Shown here: positions 8,438-21,713 of the stretch, piece after piece
Position numbering within the stretch: the first letter of the stretch is position 1
Layout of the letters: each line of letters begins with the position of its first letter
DNA from: Jannaschia donghaensis
GTDB lineage: Bacteria; Pseudomonadota; Alphaproteobacteria; Rhodobacterales; Rhodobacteraceae
Reading direction: 5' to 3'
NCBI RefSeq assembly: GCF_001403795.1
Contig: NZ_CXSU01000012.1
Span: 872,363-936,362 of the forward strand
Length of the DNA: 64,000 nucleotides
The notes under the pieces: model-generated
What the model saw: the letters and a program-made list of their open reading frames with translations, nothing else
Database searches by the model: none
What the model was told of the DNA's origin: nothing
Position numbers and translations under genes: made by a program

Positions 8438-9274
8438 ATGTTTGCCGTTCTGAAAACCGGTGGGAAGCAGTACCGGGTCGCCGAAGGCGACGTGCTTCGG
8501 GTCGAGCGTCTGGCCGCCGAGGCGGGTGAGACCATTCAATTCAACGACGTGATGATGCTGGGCGGCGACAACGTCACCGTCGGCGCGCCGCTGATCGACG
8601 GGGCGGCGGTGCAGGCCGACGTGATCGATCAGATCAAGGGCGAAAAGCTGATCCACTTCGTCAAGCGTCGGCGCAAGCATTCGTCGAAGCGCACCAAGGG
8701 CCACCGTCAAAGGCTGACCCTGCTGCGGATCACCTCGATCCTGGCATCGGGCGGCGACAAGTCTGGCGTCAAGGAAGCCAAAGGCGCCGGGTCGATGACC
8801 GTCGCCGAGCGCGCCGCCGCATCGCCGGCGTCGAACAAGTCGAAGGTCCGTTCGGGCAACAAGGGCACGTCGGGAATGTCGACGGCTGCCAAGGTTGCCG
8901 TGGCCGCTGGTGCCGCTGCCGCGACCGGAGCCGTCGTTGCCGCAGGCGTTGCCGCCTCCAAGAGCGACAAGCCCGCGAAAGCGGCGAAGGCCGTCAAGAA
9001 AACTGTCGAAGACGCAGTCGCACCCGGCTCCAAGCCTGGCAACCTGCTGGACGAGGCACGCGGCGGTAAGGCCGACGACCTGAAGAAGATTTCCGGCGTC
9101 GGTCCCAAGCTGGAAGGCGTTCTGCACGAGAACGGCGTTTTCCACTTTGACCAGATCTCCGCTTGGGGTCCGGACGAGATTGCCTATATGGATGACCGGC
9201 TGTCGTTCAAAGGCCGGATCGAACGTGACGGCTGGATTGATCAGGCGACGAAATTCGCCGCAGAACAGGAGTAA
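8438..9274 (+). CDS. rplU: 50S ribosomal protein L21 with C-terminal HhH extension
   Basis: Residues 1-103 are a normal L21 (MFAVLKTGGKQYRVAEGD, HFVKRRRKHSSKRTKGHRQ), which binds 23S rRNA in the large subunit. The protein runs on to 278 residues. An Ala/Lys-rich linker (about 105-205) leads to a helix-hairpin-helix-like domain (KADDLKKISGVGPKLEGVLHENGV, DEIAYMDDRLSFKGRIERDGWIDQA). Extended L21 proteins are, to my knowledge, a feature of Rhodobacterales. The tail could bind rRNA, but its function is not known to me. It is followed six bases later by rpmA. Confidence 0.95.
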   Translation: MFAVLKTGGKQYRVAEGDVLRVERLAAEAGETIQFNDVMMLGGDNVTVGAPLIDGAAVQADVIDQIKGEKLIHFVKRRRKHSSKRTKGHRQRLTLLRITSILASGGDKSGVKEAKGAGSMTVAERAAASPASNKSKVRSGNKGTSGMSTAAKVAVAAGAAAATGAVVAAGVAASKSDKPAKAAKAVKKTVEDAVAPGSKPGNLLDEARGGKADDLKKISGVGPKLEGVLHENGVFHFDQISAWGPDEIAYMDDRLSFKGRIERDGWIDQATKFAAEQE

Positions 9275-9280
9275 GGACAA

Positions 9281-9550
9281 ATGGCACACAAAAAAGCCGG
9301 TGGCTCCTCCCGCAACGGACGCGACTCTGCGGGTCGTCGTCTTGGCGTGAAACTCTTCGGTGGTCAGAAGGCCATCGCGGGCAATATCATCGTGCGCCAG
9401 CGCGGCACCAAGTGGTGGCCGGGCGAAGGTGTCGGTATCGGCAAGGATCATACGATCTTCGCCACGACCGACGGCGCGGTGACGTTCCGCAAGGGTTTCA
9501 AGGGGCGCACCTTCATCAGCGTCATGCCGATGGCCGAGGCCGCTGAATAA
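9281..9550 (+). CDS. rpmA: 50S ribosomal protein L27
   Basis: An 89-residue L27 beginning [24 protein letters not shown], with the glycine-rich N-terminus that reaches the peptidyl transferase centre. There is no N-terminal extension requiring cleavage. AGGAGTAAGG precedes the start. It is co-transcribed with rplU and ended by the terminator at 9578. Confidence 0.97.
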   Translation: MAHKKAGGSSRNGRDSAGRRLGVKLFGGQKAIAGNIIVRQRGTKWWPGEGVGIGKDHTIFATTDGAVTFRKGFKGRTFISVMPMAEAAE

Positions 9551-9577
9551 ACCGAACCTCAAGGTTTGAAAAATCAA

Positions 9578-9605
9578 GGGGATCGGCCACGCCGGTCCCC
9601 TTTTT
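9578..9605 (+). terminator. Terminator after rpmA
   Basis: A 10-bp stem (GGGGATCGGC with GCCGGTCCCC, one wobble pair) and 3-nt loop are followed by TTTTT. Confidence 0.9.
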
Positions 9606-9647
9606 CGTTTCTCTTTTCGCCCGATCACCCCAGAACGGGAGGCCATC

Positions 9648-10220
9648 ATGACCCAGACCGTTCCGGTTATGACCGGCCCACCGCCGCTTACGTTGACCGG
9701 CCCTCGGGTGACGCTGCGCGCCCCGGTCGACGCGGATGCCCGGGCGCGCATGGCGCTTGGCTATGATCCGGGGATCCTGCAGGCCTACGGCCAGGACATC
9801 GCGGCGACGGCGGCCTTCACGCCCGAACGCAGCGAATCTTGGTTGGCGGAACAGCGCGGGGCGGGGGCCTGGATGATCACCGTGGACGACGTGCTGATCG
9901 GCACGGTCCGCCTGCATTCGCCGGTGGAGGCGGACCGCAGGGCACAGATCGCCATCGGCCTTCTGGATGCGACCCAATTGGGCCGCGGATTTGGCACGGA
10001 AGCCCTGCGGCTCGTCATCGACCACGCATTCGACGGGTTGAATCTGCATCGGTTGTCGTTGCGGGTTCTGGCTGACAACACGCGCGCAATCCGCTGCTAC
10101 GCCCGGCTTGGCTTCGTGGAGGAGGGGCGGGAGCGTCAGTCGGCCCGCGTGCCGGACGGATGGCAGGACGACCTGATCATGGGTCTGCTGGCCGCCGATT
10201 GGGACGGGGGCGCGGCATGA
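9648..10220 (+). CDS. GNAT family N-acetyltransferase
   Basis: A 190-residue RimJ/RimL-like acetyltransferase. It opens the ligand-binding fold with LTGPRVTLRAPVDADARARMALG and carries the acetyl-CoA-binding loop QLGRGFGTEALRLVIDHAF, then NLHRLSLRVLADNTRAIRCYARLGFVEEG. The acceptor cannot be predicted. GGGAGG precedes ATG 9648. Its stop overlaps the LysE gene by four bases, so the two are translationally coupled, and another GNAT gene follows in the same way. Confidence 0.9.
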   Translation: MTQTVPVMTGPPPLTLTGPRVTLRAPVDADARARMALGYDPGILQAYGQDIAATAAFTPERSESWLAEQRGAGAWMITVDDVLIGTVRLHSPVEADRRAQIAIGLLDATQLGRGFGTEALRLVIDHAFDGLNLHRLSLRVLADNTRAIRCYARLGFVEEGRERQSARVPDGWQDDLIMGLLAADWDGGAA

Positions 10221-10815
10221 GCGTCGCAGTCCTCAGCTTCGCGGTCTTTGCCGCCAGTCAGGTCGGCACGCCCGGTCCGGCGAATATGGCGCTGATGACC
10301 ACCGGCGCGGCCCACGGCCTGCGCGCCGCGCTGCCGTTCGTCGCTGGCGTGGCGCTTGGCAAGCAGTTGATCATCTGGCCCGTCGGCTTTGGTTTGATGC
10401 AGCTTGCAACCCGCTATCCTTGGGCGTTCGAGGCGCTGAAATGGATATCGGCCGCCTATATCATCTGGTTGGCATGGCGGGTCGCGAACATGCGCTTGGC
10501 CGCAAAGGGGGACGCCCGGGCCCCCGGCTTCCTGGCCGGTCTGATCGTGCACCCGCTGAACCCCAAAGCCTGGGCGATGATCACCGGGGGGTTCACCGCC
10601 TTCGTCGCGCCCGGAACGCCGGCCCTGACCGCCACGGCCACGATCGCCGCGGTCCTTCTGGCAACCCAGATCGTGCTCCATCCTCTTTGGACCTGGGGCG
10701 GTAGCATGATCGCTCACCGCGTCCGCGGCACTTCAGCGGAACGCTATCTTATGTGGACATTGGCGGGTCTGACCGTGGCCAGCGTTCTGTTCGTGCTCTT
10801 TGCAGGAGAACCGAA

Positions 10816-10819
<4 letters not shown>
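10217..10819 (+). CDS. LysE family amino-acid exporter
   Basis: A 200-residue inner-membrane protein with about six hydrophobic segments. It has the family signature near the N-terminus (ASQVGTPGPANMALMTTGAAHGLRAALPF) and a conserved HPLNPKAWAM motif in the middle. LysE/RhtB proteins export amino acids or small metabolites; the substrate here is unknown. It overlaps both neighbours by ATGA, forming a tight GNAT-LysE-GNAT operon. Confidence 0.9.
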
Positions 10820-13602
<2,783 letters not shown>

Positions 13603-13620
13603 CCCACCCGGAGAGACGAG

Positions 13621-14880
13621 ATGCAGGATCCGAGCCCCGATATTCCCGGCCTGATGCGTGATATCGGCCGCGCCGCCCGCGCCGCGACCGTGCCGCTGGC
13701 TGCCGCGACGGCCGAGGTTAAAAACGCCGCGCTGATCGGTGCGGCAGACGCCCTGTGGGCCGCGCGAACGGACGTGCTGGCGGCGAATGAACGCGACCTC
13801 GCCTACGGCCGCGAAAAGGGCCTGACCGACGCGATGATGGACCGCCTGCGTCTGGACGAGGAGCGAATTCGTGCCATCGAAGGCAGTCTGCGGGCCATCG
13901 CAGCGCAGCCCGATCCCGTGGGCCGCGTGCTGGCCGAATGGGACCGCCCGAATGGTCTTCATATTCGACGTGTCGCGACGCCGCTGGGTGTGATCGGTGT
14001 GATCTACGAAAGTCGCCCGAACGTGACCGCCGACGCCGGTGCGCTGTGCCTCAAGGCCGGCAACGCCGTCATCCTGCGCGGCGGATCCGAAAGCTTTCAT
14101 TCCAGCCGCGCCATTCATGCCGCCATGGTGGCGGGTCTGAAATCGGCCGGTCTGCCCGACACCGCGATCCAACTGGTTCCGACCCGCGACCGGGCCGCCG
14201 TATCCGAAATGCTGGCTGCGACGGACCACATTGACGTCATCGTCCCGCGCGGCGGCAAGGGCCTTGTGGGTCTTGTCCAGCGGGAAGCACGGGTGCCCGT
14301 CTTCGCGCATCTGGAAGGCATCGTGCACATCTACGTCGACGCATCTGCGAACGCCGACATGGCGCGCGCCATCATTCTGAACGCCAAGACCCGACGCACC
14401 GGCATCTGCGGCGCCGCCGAATGCCTGTTGATCGACCGGGACATCGCCAAGACCTTGGGTGCGGAGATCATCGCCGACCTGATGCGCGAAGGTGTCGAAG
14501 TTCATGCGGGCGAAGGGCTGATCGGCACGATCCCCGCGACGGACGACGATTGGGGCACCGAATTTCTCGACATGACGATCGCGGCCAAGGTCGTCGACGG
14601 CATCGACGGTGCCATAGACCACATCCGCCGCCATTCCTCCAACCACACCGATTGCGTCATTGCGGAGGATGGGGCCGTCGTCGCACGCTTTTTCGCGGGG
14701 CTCGATTCCGCAATCCTGATGCACAACGCCTCCACCCAGTTCGCGGACGGTGCCGAATTCGGGATGGGGGCGGAGATCGGGATCGCAACGGGCAAGATGC
14801 ACGCCCGCGGCCCGGTCGGAGCGGAGCAGTTGACCAGCTTCAAATATCTTGTCACCGGTAACGGCGCGATCCGTTCATAA
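13621..14880 (+). CDS. proA: Gamma-glutamyl phosphate reductase
   Basis: A 419-residue NADPH-dependent enzyme that reduces gamma-glutamyl phosphate to glutamate semialdehyde. Typical blocks are [35 protein letters not shown] in two parts, [17 protein letters not shown] with the catalytic Cys, and the C-terminal [20 protein letters not shown] precedes the ATG. It lies directly after proB. Confidence 0.97.
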   Translation: MQDPSPDIPGLMRDIGRAARAATVPLAAATAEVKNAALIGAADALWAARTDVLAANERDLAYGREKGLTDAMMDRLRLDEERIRAIEGSLRAIAAQPDPVGRVLAEWDRPNGLHIRRVATPLGVIGVIYESRPNVTADAGALCLKAGNAVILRGGSESFHSSRAIHAAMVAGLKSAGLPDTAIQLVPTRDRAAVSEMLAATDHIDVIVPRGGKGLVGLVQREARVPVFAHLEGIVHIYVDASANADMARAIILNAKTRRTGICGAAECLLIDRDIAKTLGAEIIADLMREGVEVHAGEGLIGTIPATDDDWGTEFLDMTIAAKVVDGIDGAIDHIRRHSSNHTDCVIAEDGAVVARFFAGLDSAILMHNASTQFADGAEFGMGAEIGIATGKMHARGPVGAEQLTSFKYLVTGNGAIRS

Positions 14881-14904
14881 TCAATACCCTGGAAGGCGAC
14901 CTTC

Positions 14905-16098
14905 ATGTCCGAAACCCCCGACGCCCCCCGGCCGAACCTGATCCGTCGCACGGTCTTCCCCGGTTCGATCAGTCGCGCCGTCACGACCCCGCTGCAACCA
15001 TCGGTCGTCTATGCCTCGCCCGACCCGGACGCGCTGGACGATCAGTACGAGGGGCGGGCCAAAGGGTATACCTATGGGCGAGAAGGGCATCCGAACGCGG
15101 ACGTCCTGGCGCAGATGATCGACCGGCTGGAGGGCGGCGAAGGCGGCATCGTCACCGGATCGGGCATGTCCGCCGTGACCGCAACGATGCTGGGGCTGCT
15201 GTCCGCCGGCGATCACATCGTCGGGGGCAATCAGCTTTACGGGCGGTCCCTGCGAATGTTGACGCAGGATCTGCCGCGGTGGGGCATCACCGCGACGTTG
15301 GCCGATCCGACCGATGTGGGGGCCATGGCGGCGGCGATCACGCCGGCGACGAAGCTGCTGCTGGTGGAAGCGGTGTCCAACCCAACCTTGCGGATCGCCG
15401 ACATGGACGGGATCGAGGCGTTGGCCAAGGATCGGGGCCTGACGCTTGTCGTGGACAACACATTCACCACGCCCTACGGATTTCCGGCTTACACGCGCGG
15501 TGCCGACGTCGTCATCCATTCCGTGACCAAGCTGTTGGCCGGACATTCCGACGTGACCCTGGGCTATGTGCTGGCGCGCGACCCCGCGCAGCGCAAGGCG
15601 ATCTATGACACGAACGTCACGCTGGGTCTGACGCCCAGCCCCTGGGACTGCTGGATGGCGGAGCGGGGGATGTACACCTTCGACATGCGGTTCGAGCGGG
15701 CGCAGGCGAACGCGGGCCATCTGGCGCAGGTCTTTGCGGACCACCCGGCGGTGGAGGCAGTGATCTATCCCGGTCGGCCTGACCATCCTGACCACAATCG
15801 CGCGAACGCCCTGTTGAACGGTCAATGGGGCAATATGGTCAGCTTCCGCCTGAAGGGCGGTCGTGCGCAGGCCAACGCCCTGACCCGTGCAGCACCCCAG
15901 ATCGCCTTTGCACCGACGTTGGGCGACGTGGGCACGACCCTGTCGCATCCCGCCTCCAGCAGTCACCGCGCGCTGACCCCCGACGGGCGCGCAGCCCTGG
16001 GGATCACCGAAGGGTTCTTCCGGGTATCCGTGGGCTGCGAACCCATCAAGTTGCTAAGCGACGATTTCCGCAATGCCTTGGACGCGACACTGACCTGA
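14905..16098 (+). CDS. Cys/Met metabolism PLP enzyme, cystathionine beta-lyase-like
   Basis: A 397-residue PLP enzyme of the trans-sulfuration family. The substrate loop YTYGREGHPN, cofactor-binding GSGMSAVTA, VDNTFTTPYGF and the Schiff-base lysine region HSVTKLLAGHSD are present, as is the C-terminal RVSVGCE. Members include cystathionine beta- and gamma-lyases and gamma-synthases; sequence alone does not separate them. It begins 24 bp after proA but belongs to another pathway. Confidence 0.88.
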   Translation: MSETPDAPRPNLIRRTVFPGSISRAVTTPLQPSVVYASPDPDALDDQYEGRAKGYTYGREGHPNADVLAQMIDRLEGGEGGIVTGSGMSAVTATMLGLLSAGDHIVGGNQLYGRSLRMLTQDLPRWGITATLADPTDVGAMAAAITPATKLLLVEAVSNPTLRIADMDGIEALAKDRGLTLVVDNTFTTPYGFPAYTRGADVVIHSVTKLLAGHSDVTLGYVLARDPAQRKAIYDTNVTLGLTPSPWDCWMAERGMYTFDMRFERAQANAGHLAQVFADHPAVEAVIYPGRPDHPDHNRANALLNGQWGNMVSFRLKGGRAQANALTRAAPQIAFAPTLGDVGTTLSHPASSSHRALTPDGRAALGITEGFFRVSVGCEPIKLLSDDFRNALDATLT

Positions 16099-16571
16099 TC
16101 GGATGACCACCCGCATCGGGCGTTGCGCGGACCGTCCCCGGTTTCCGCGATGTCCAACGACAGGTTGGGGGCGACCATCGCAACTTTTCGTCTGATCATC
16201 GAATGATCCGGCATATGGGAACAACCGCGATGTAGCGACCGCTGTAGCTGAAGCCGGTCAGACATTCGGCTAGATCAGTCGCGTCGAACTGACCTGCGAA
16301 TACCGGGGAAAGAACAACCATGGCTTTTGTCAGGCTGACGTCGTTCATGGTGTCGGTGTCGATGCTCTTCCTACTCTCGGCCAAGCCACCGCAGCGACGG
16401 TGATCGTTCGCTGGTTATAGGCCCACCCCTGTATCTTATGTGACGTGACCGGACCCCTCCGATCGGCTGTGAAATTTACGACAGTGCCAATCCAGGTTTC
16501 GTGGACGCCAAAACACTTGACAGGTGTTGATTTACATCGCAGGCGGCAGTCGAAACACCTCAGGTCCCGCC
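16099..16571. other. Intergenic region upstream of phoR
   Basis: No gene with support. A short minus-strand frame at 16196-16384 has no ribosome site or recognised family. A small inverted repeat (AACAC at 16512, GTGTT at 16524) flanks a TTGACA about 50 bp before phoR and could be part of its promoter. Confidence 0.4.
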
Positions 16572-17600
16572 ATGATTGAGTCCATTCTCGACGCCTTGCT
16601 GGAGCCGGCGCTACTTTTGGATGGGGCGGGGAGGGTGGTGATCGCCAATGCCTCCGCGCGCGAACGCCTGGGTGTGTGGGTTATCGGGCGATCCTATGTC
16701 AGCGTTCTGCGCCAACCGGCACTTTTATCGCCGGTGGAGGACGCTTACGCCAAGAACGACGATGGGGTTGCGCGATTTATCCACAGCTCCGGGGAGGTCG
16801 AGACGCCGTTCGAGGTGCGCGTCACACCAATGTCGGGAGGGGACGGAACGCGACACGTCCTTCTGGTTTTCCGCGATCTGTCCGAGGTTCACGCGGGTGA
16901 ATCGATGCGCCGCGATTTCGTCGCTAACGTCAGCCACGAGTTGAAGACGCCGCTGACGGCCATTTCAGGGTTCATCGAAACGCTGCAGGGCCCGGCCCGC
17001 GACGACGCCGACGCGCGCACCCGGTTTCTGGGCATGATGGCGCAGGAGGCGGCGCGGATGAACCGCTTGGTCGGCGATCTTTTGTCCTTGAGCCGGTTGG
17101 AAGGCCAATCGCGAAAGCGTCCGACCGATATGGTCGATCTGATCGAAGTGGTGACCGAAACCCTGCGGACCTTGCAGCCGGGTGCCGAGGTCGAGGGGGT
17201 GGAGATCGTGTCCGACCTGCCGGATAGGGCGGGCGTTTTGGCGGACCGCGATCAGATCGTGCAAGTCCTGACCAATTTGATTGAGAACGCGGTCAAATAC
17301 GGACACCAACCGGGCCGGATCGCCCTGACATTGAAACATGTCGCGCGGGAGCCTGTGATCCGGGGGCCGGCCTGGCGGCTGATCATTCGGGACGACGGCG
17401 TGGGCATTGCGCCGGAACATATCCCGCGGCTCACCGAACGGTTCTACCGCGTCGACACGGGCCGGTCGCGGGCGCAGGGGGGCACCGGGTTGGGCTTGGC
17501 CATCGTCAAGCACATCGTCAATCGCCATCGCGGGCGGATGCGTATCGAAAGCGTTCCGGGGCAGGGGACGACGGTTTCGATCACGCTTCCGGCGGCGTGA
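16572..17600 (+). CDS. phoR: Phosphate regulon sensor histidine kinase
   Basis: A 342-residue kinase with a PAS-like N-terminus (LLDGAGRVVIANASARERLG), an H-box FVANVSHELKTPLTAISGFIETLQ with the phospho-accepting His, and an HATPase domain (NLIENAVKYG, DDGVGIAPEHIPRLTERFYRVD, GGTGLGLAIVKHIV). No clear transmembrane segment is seen, as in several alphaproteobacterial PhoR proteins. The ATG at 16572 is preferred to 16524 because the PAS-like region begins there. Its partner phoB closes the cluster six genes on. Confidence 0.9.
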   Translation: MIESILDALLEPALLLDGAGRVVIANASARERLGVWVIGRSYVSVLRQPALLSPVEDAYAKNDDGVARFIHSSGEVETPFEVRVTPMSGGDGTRHVLLVFRDLSEVHAGESMRRDFVANVSHELKTPLTAISGFIETLQGPARDDADARTRFLGMMAQEAARMNRLVGDLLSLSRLEGQSRKRPTDMVDLIEVVTETLRTLQPGAEVEGVEIVSDLPDRAGVLADRDQIVQVLTNLIENAVKYGHQPGRIALTLKHVAREPVIRGPAWRLIIRDDGVGIAPEHIPRLTERFYRVDTGRSRAQGGTGLGLAIVKHIVNRHRGRMRIESVPGQGTTVSITLPAA

Positions 17601-17660
17601 CCGGCGGAAGGGGTCGATTTTTCGGCCAAGCGCGCCAAGTTTCAAAGCGGGGAAGGGCGC

Positions 17661-17689
17661 TGTCATAAAACCGTTACGTAACCGTCACA
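17661..17689 (+). promoter_or_regulatory. Pho box with three repeats upstream of pstS
   Basis: Three 7-bp half sites repeat every 11 bp: CTGTCAT (17661), CCGTTAC (17672) and CCGTCAC (17683), separated by AAAA and GTAA. This matches the PhoB-binding pattern. It lies about 90 bp before pstS, so phosphorylated PhoB should activate the operon under phosphate starvation. Confidence 0.88.
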
Positions 17690-17777
17690 AAAGGCCAACA
17701 CCCCGGTCCTAGGTCCGGCCCCGGAACGGGACCCAAGGGGGGGCCCGTCTGCCGCTCAATCAAACGAGGAGCATTCC

Positions 17778-18812
17778 ATGTCCATCAACAAGGTCACCGT
17801 TTCGGCCCTGGCCATCATCGCCGTGTCGGCCACCGCCGCCGCAGCGCGGGATCAGGTGCAGATCGCCGGGTCCTCCACCGTTCTGCCCTATGCCTCCATC
17901 GTCGCCGAAGCTTTTGGCGAAAACTTCGATTTCCCGACCCCGGTCGTTGAATCCGGCGGCTCCTCCGCCGGTCTGAAGCGTTTCTGTGAAGGCGTGGGTG
18001 AAAACACCATCGACATCGCCAACGCGTCCCGCCAGATCCGCGATGCGGAGCGCGAGGCTTGCGCCGCCGCCGGCGTAACTGACATCATCGAGGTCCGCAT
18101 CGGATACGACGGCATCGTCTTCGCGTCGCAGCAGGACGGTCCCGCCTATACCGAGTTCACTCCGTCGCAGTGGTATCTGGCGCTGGCCGAGCAGATCCCG
18201 GGCGAAGACGGCACATTGGCCGCAAACCCCAACACAACTTGGGCGGACGTCGACCCGGCCCTGCCGGCAGAAGACATCCTGGCGTTCATTCCGGGCACCA
18301 AACACGGCACCCGCGAAGTGTTCGAGGAGAAGGTCATCCTGCAGGGCTGCGAAGACACCGGCGCGATGGAGCGCATGATGGCGGGCGGCATGGACGAGGA
18401 TGCGGCCGAGGAAGCCTGCATGTCGATCGCGTCCGACGGGCGCAGCGTCGACATCGACGGCGATTATACCGAAACGTTGGCCCGCATCGAAAGCGACGCG
18501 AGCGGCGTGGGTGTCTTCGGCCTGTCGTTCTACGAAAACAACACCGACAAGCTCAAGGTCGCGACGATGAACGGCGTGACGCCCTCGACCGAGACGATCT
18601 CCTCGGGGGATTATCCGGTGTCGCGCCCGCTCTATTTCTATATCAAGAAGGCGCATATCGCCGCGATCCCCGGTCTCAAGGAATTCGCCGAATTCTTCGT
18701 GAATGACGATATCGCGGGCGAAGGCGGCCCGCTCTCGGACTACGGCCTGGTGCCCGATCCCGAGCTGGCCGAAACTCAGGCGACGGTTTCCGACGAAACC
18801 ACGATGCAGTAA
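17778..18812 (+). CDS. pstS: Phosphate ABC transporter substrate-binding protein
   Basis: A 344-residue periplasmic protein. A signal peptide of about 24 residues (ending near ATAAAARD) precedes QIAGSSTVLPYASIVAEAFG and the phosphate-contacting ESGGSSAGLKRFCEG. It captures phosphate and delivers it to PstCAB. AGGAGC precedes the ATG. It is the first gene after the Pho box. Confidence 0.95.
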   Translation: MSINKVTVSALAIIAVSATAAAARDQVQIAGSSTVLPYASIVAEAFGENFDFPTPVVESGGSSAGLKRFCEGVGENTIDIANASRQIRDAEREACAAAGVTDIIEVRIGYDGIVFASQQDGPAYTEFTPSQWYLALAEQIPGEDGTLAANPNTTWADVDPALPAEDILAFIPGTKHGTREVFEEKVILQGCEDTGAMERMMAGGMDEDAAEEACMSIASDGRSVDIDGDYTETLARIESDASGVGVFGLSFYENNTDKLKVATMNGVTPSTETISSGDYPVSRPLYFYIKKAHIAAIPGLKEFAEFFVNDDIAGEGGPLSDYGLVPDPELAETQATVSDETTMQ

Positions 18813-18887
18813 GGCATCGCGGGCCGGGGGAGCGATTCCCCGGTCCACGCCCCGACTGACCTGCCTCGCAGCTGCGGAGACCGCGCT

Positions 18888-20351
18888 ATGCCAACCAGCT
18901 GGATCCTTCTGATCCTTGCCGCTCTCGGCATCGTCGCGTTCTACGTCTCCCGTGCACGGGCCATTGGCTCGGTTGACGGGGACGCGCGGCGTCTGCATTC
19001 CCTTCCGATTTATTACGGCCTGAATGGTGCGATGACGGCGCTTGTCCCCGCGCTTCTGCTGCTGGCGGTCTGGTTGGTGGTGCAGCCGACGTTGCTCGAC
19101 CGGTCGATCCTGTCGGATCTGCCTGACAGCGCCATTCCCGAAGGCAGCACACCCGGCCTTGTGATGGGCGACGTGCGCCGCGTGGCCGATGGCGTCGAAC
19201 AGGGATTTGCCTTCAACCAGTTCGGCACGAGGGATTTGTCGTCACTGAATACCGAAGCGGTGGGCGAAATCCTATCGGCAGGCGGAACGGCCCTTGGTAC
19301 GCCTCTGACCGCCGATGTGCTTTCGGCCGCTGTCGATTACTGGCAGGCCCGCGTCGTCCTGTCCTGGATCATGGCCGCCGCGGTTATCGGTATCGCGCTG
19401 ATCGGCACCGCTTGGGCCATCCGCAAGTCGCAAGGTGAATTCCGCGCGCGAAACGTGGTCGAAAAGGGTGTTCTGATCCTGCTGATGGCGGCCGCGTCCA
19501 TCGCCATCCTGACGACCCTGGGTATCGTGCTCTCGATGCTGTTCGAGACGATGAATTTCTTCCGGCAGTATTCGTGGACGGAATTTTTCTTCAACCTGAC
19601 GTGGAAGCCCAGCTTCTCGGGCAGGGGCGGCGCGTCGGAGCTGGGGATCCTGCCGCTGCTTTGGGGCACGCTCTACATCTCTTTCATCGCGTTGATCGTC
19701 GCCGTGCCGATCGGTCTGTTTGCGGCGATCTATCTGTCCGAATATGCCGGTAAGCGATTTCGCAGCATCGCCAAGCCGCTGATTGAAATTCTCGCTGGCA
19801 TTCCCACCATCGTTTACGGTCTCTTCGCGCTCGTCACCGTCGGGCCGCTTCTGCGCGATGCCTTTGCCTCGCCGCTGGGGCTTGGCAATTCCGCGTCGTC
19901 GGTGATGACCGCGGGGCTGGTCATGGGGATCATGCTCATCCCCTTCGTGTCCTCGCTGTCCGACGACATCATCAACGCGGTGCCGCAGGCCATGCGCGAC
20001 GGGTCGCTGGGCCTGGGGGCCACGCAATCTGAAACCATCCGTCAGGTCATCGTGCCCGCCGCCCTGCCGGGCATCGTCGGGGCCGTACTGTTGGCCGCGT
20101 CGCGCGCCATCGGGGAAACGATGATCGTCGTTCTGGGGGCAGGGGCCGCGGCCCGGCTGGACCTCAACCCGTTCGAGGCGATGACGACCGTCACCGTCAA
20201 GATCGTGTCGCAGCTTACCGGGGACACCGACTTCGCCTCGCCCGAGACGCTGGTGGCTTTTGCTCTCGGCCTGACGCTCTTCGTGATTACACTGGGCCTC
20301 AATGTCCTCGCGCTCTTCATCGTGCGCAAATATCGGGAGCAGTACGAATGA
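18888..20351 (+). CDS. pstC: Phosphate ABC transporter permease PstC
   Basis: A 487-residue inner-membrane permease with an extended N-terminal part holding two hydrophobic segments before the ABC permease core. The core carries GTLYISFIALIVAVPIG and the EAA-type loop DGSLGLGATQSETIRQVIVPAAL, which docks with PstB. It pairs with PstA, whose start overlaps its stop by four bases. Confidence 0.94.
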   Translation: MPTSWILLILAALGIVAFYVSRARAIGSVDGDARRLHSLPIYYGLNGAMTALVPALLLLAVWLVVQPTLLDRSILSDLPDSAIPEGSTPGLVMGDVRRVADGVEQGFAFNQFGTRDLSSLNTEAVGEILSAGGTALGTPLTADVLSAAVDYWQARVVLSWIMAAAVIGIALIGTAWAIRKSQGEFRARNVVEKGVLILLMAAASIAILTTLGIVLSMLFETMNFFRQYSWTEFFFNLTWKPSFSGRGGASELGILPLLWGTLYISFIALIVAVPIGLFAAIYLSEYAGKRFRSIAKPLIEILAGIPTIVYGLFALVTVGPLLRDAFASPLGLGNSASSVMTAGLVMGIMLIPFVSSLSDDIINAVPQAMRDGSLGLGATQSETIRQVIVPAALPGIVGAVLLAASRAIGETMIVVLGAGAAARLDLNPFEAMTTVTVKIVSQLTGDTDFASPETLVAFALGLTLFVITLGLNVLALFIVRKYREQYE

Positions 20352-21697
20352 CCGACGTGACCGCCGCAGGCCCGACAGGCGCGGGCAAGGGCAGCCTGCT
20401 GAACCAGGACGATCGGACCGGTAAGCGCAACCGCGCCGAGGGGCGGTTCAAGATGTACGGCCTGATCGCCGTTTGCATCGGGATCGGAATGCTCGTCCTT
20501 CTGCTGATCTCGATCTTGTCGAACGGGCTGTCGTCGTTTCAGCAGACCACGCTTCGCATTCAGGTGGATCTGCCCGAAGACAAGCTCGACAAATCCGGTG
20601 TCCGCGATCCGTCGGTGATGTCCAAGGTCACGACCTTCGGGTATGCGCCGCTTCTGCGCGACGGCCTGGTCGCGACGCTGGCCGCCAACGGGATCGAGAC
20701 AGAGCTGTCGGACAAGGACGTGGCCGAGCTGATCTCGGACGAAAGCGTGGCGCAACTGCGCAACCGCGTGCTGGCCAACCCCGACGTGATCGGCACCACG
20801 ATCGAGGTGAACGCCCTCGCGTCCGGTCGGATCGACGGATACTACAAGGACCGCGTGACCATGGCCTCGGCCGAGCGTGACAGCAACATCAGCCCCGAAC
20901 AATTGCAGTTGGCGGACCGCCTGAAGGAGGCTGGCCTGCTGGGCACGTCGTTCAACTGGCTGTTCTTCACCGCGCCCGACGCGTCGGACACGCGGCCCGA
21001 GGCGGCGGGTCTTGGCGTGGCGATCCTTGGCTCGCTTTACATGATGCTGATCGTTCTGGTGCTGGCACTGCCCATCGGCGTTGCCGCCTCGATCTATCTG
21101 GAAGAGTTCGCGCCCCAGAACCGCTGGACCGACCTGATCGAGGTGAATATCTCCAACCTAGCCGCGGTGCCGTCCATCGTGTTTGGGATCCTGGGCCTCG
21201 CCATCTTCATCAACTTCGCGGGGCTGCCGCAGTCGGCCCCCATCGTCGGCGGCCTTGTCCTGACGCTGATGACCTTGCCCACGATCATCATCGCGACGCG
21301 CGCTGCGCTCAAAGCCGTGCCGCCGTCGATCCGCGACGCCGCGCTCGGCCTTGGGGCGTCGAAGATGCAATCGGTGTTCCACCACGTCCTGCCGCTGGCC
21401 ATGCCCGGCATCCTGACCGGCACTATCATCGGCCTGGCGCAGGCCCTGGGTGAAACCGCCCCGCTTTTGCTGATCGGGATGGTCGCCTTCGTGCGCGAAT
21501 ACCCCGACAGCCCGCTGGACGGCGGGTTCTTCGACCCGGCCACCGCGCTGCCGGTTCAGATCTTTAACTGGACGCAGCGGTCGGACCCGGCTTTCGTGGA
21601 GCGGGCCAGCGGTGCGATCATCGTGCTGCTGCTGTTTCTTCTGGTGATGAACCTGACCGCGATCTTCCTGCGCCGGAAGTTCGAGCGGCGGTGGTAA
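20348..21697 (+). CDS. pstA: Phosphate ABC transporter permease PstA
   Basis: A 449-residue permease. A long N-terminal region, with one membrane segment and a periplasmic part of about 170 residues, precedes the permease core ([26 protein letters not shown], then [25 protein letters not shown]). Such long versions are common in Alphaproteobacteria. It forms the channel with PstC. pstB follows after 16 bp. Confidence 0.94.
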   Translation: MTDVTAAGPTGAGKGSLLNQDDRTGKRNRAEGRFKMYGLIAVCIGIGMLVLLLISILSNGLSSFQQTTLRIQVDLPEDKLDKSGVRDPSVMSKVTTFGYAPLLRDGLVATLAANGIETELSDKDVAELISDESVAQLRNRVLANPDVIGTTIEVNALASGRIDGYYKDRVTMASAERDSNISPEQLQLADRLKEAGLLGTSFNWLFFTAPDASDTRPEAAGLGVAILGSLYMMLIVLVLALPIGVAASIYLEEFAPQNRWTDLIEVNISNLAAVPSIVFGILGLAIFINFAGLPQSAPIVGGLVLTLMTLPTIIIATRAALKAVPPSIRDAALGLGASKMQSVFHHVLPLAMPGILTGTIIGLAQALGETAPLLLIGMVAFVREYPDSPLDGGFFDPATALPVQIFNWTQRSDPAFVERASGAIIVLLLFLLVMNLTAIFLRRKFERRW

Positions 21698-21713
21698 AGG
21701 GCAGGGGGCCGAC

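Noticed and set aside
16196..16384. A 62-codon minus-strand frame before phoR
   Set aside because: No recognisable family, no ribosome site; the amino-acid pattern is not clearly protein-like.
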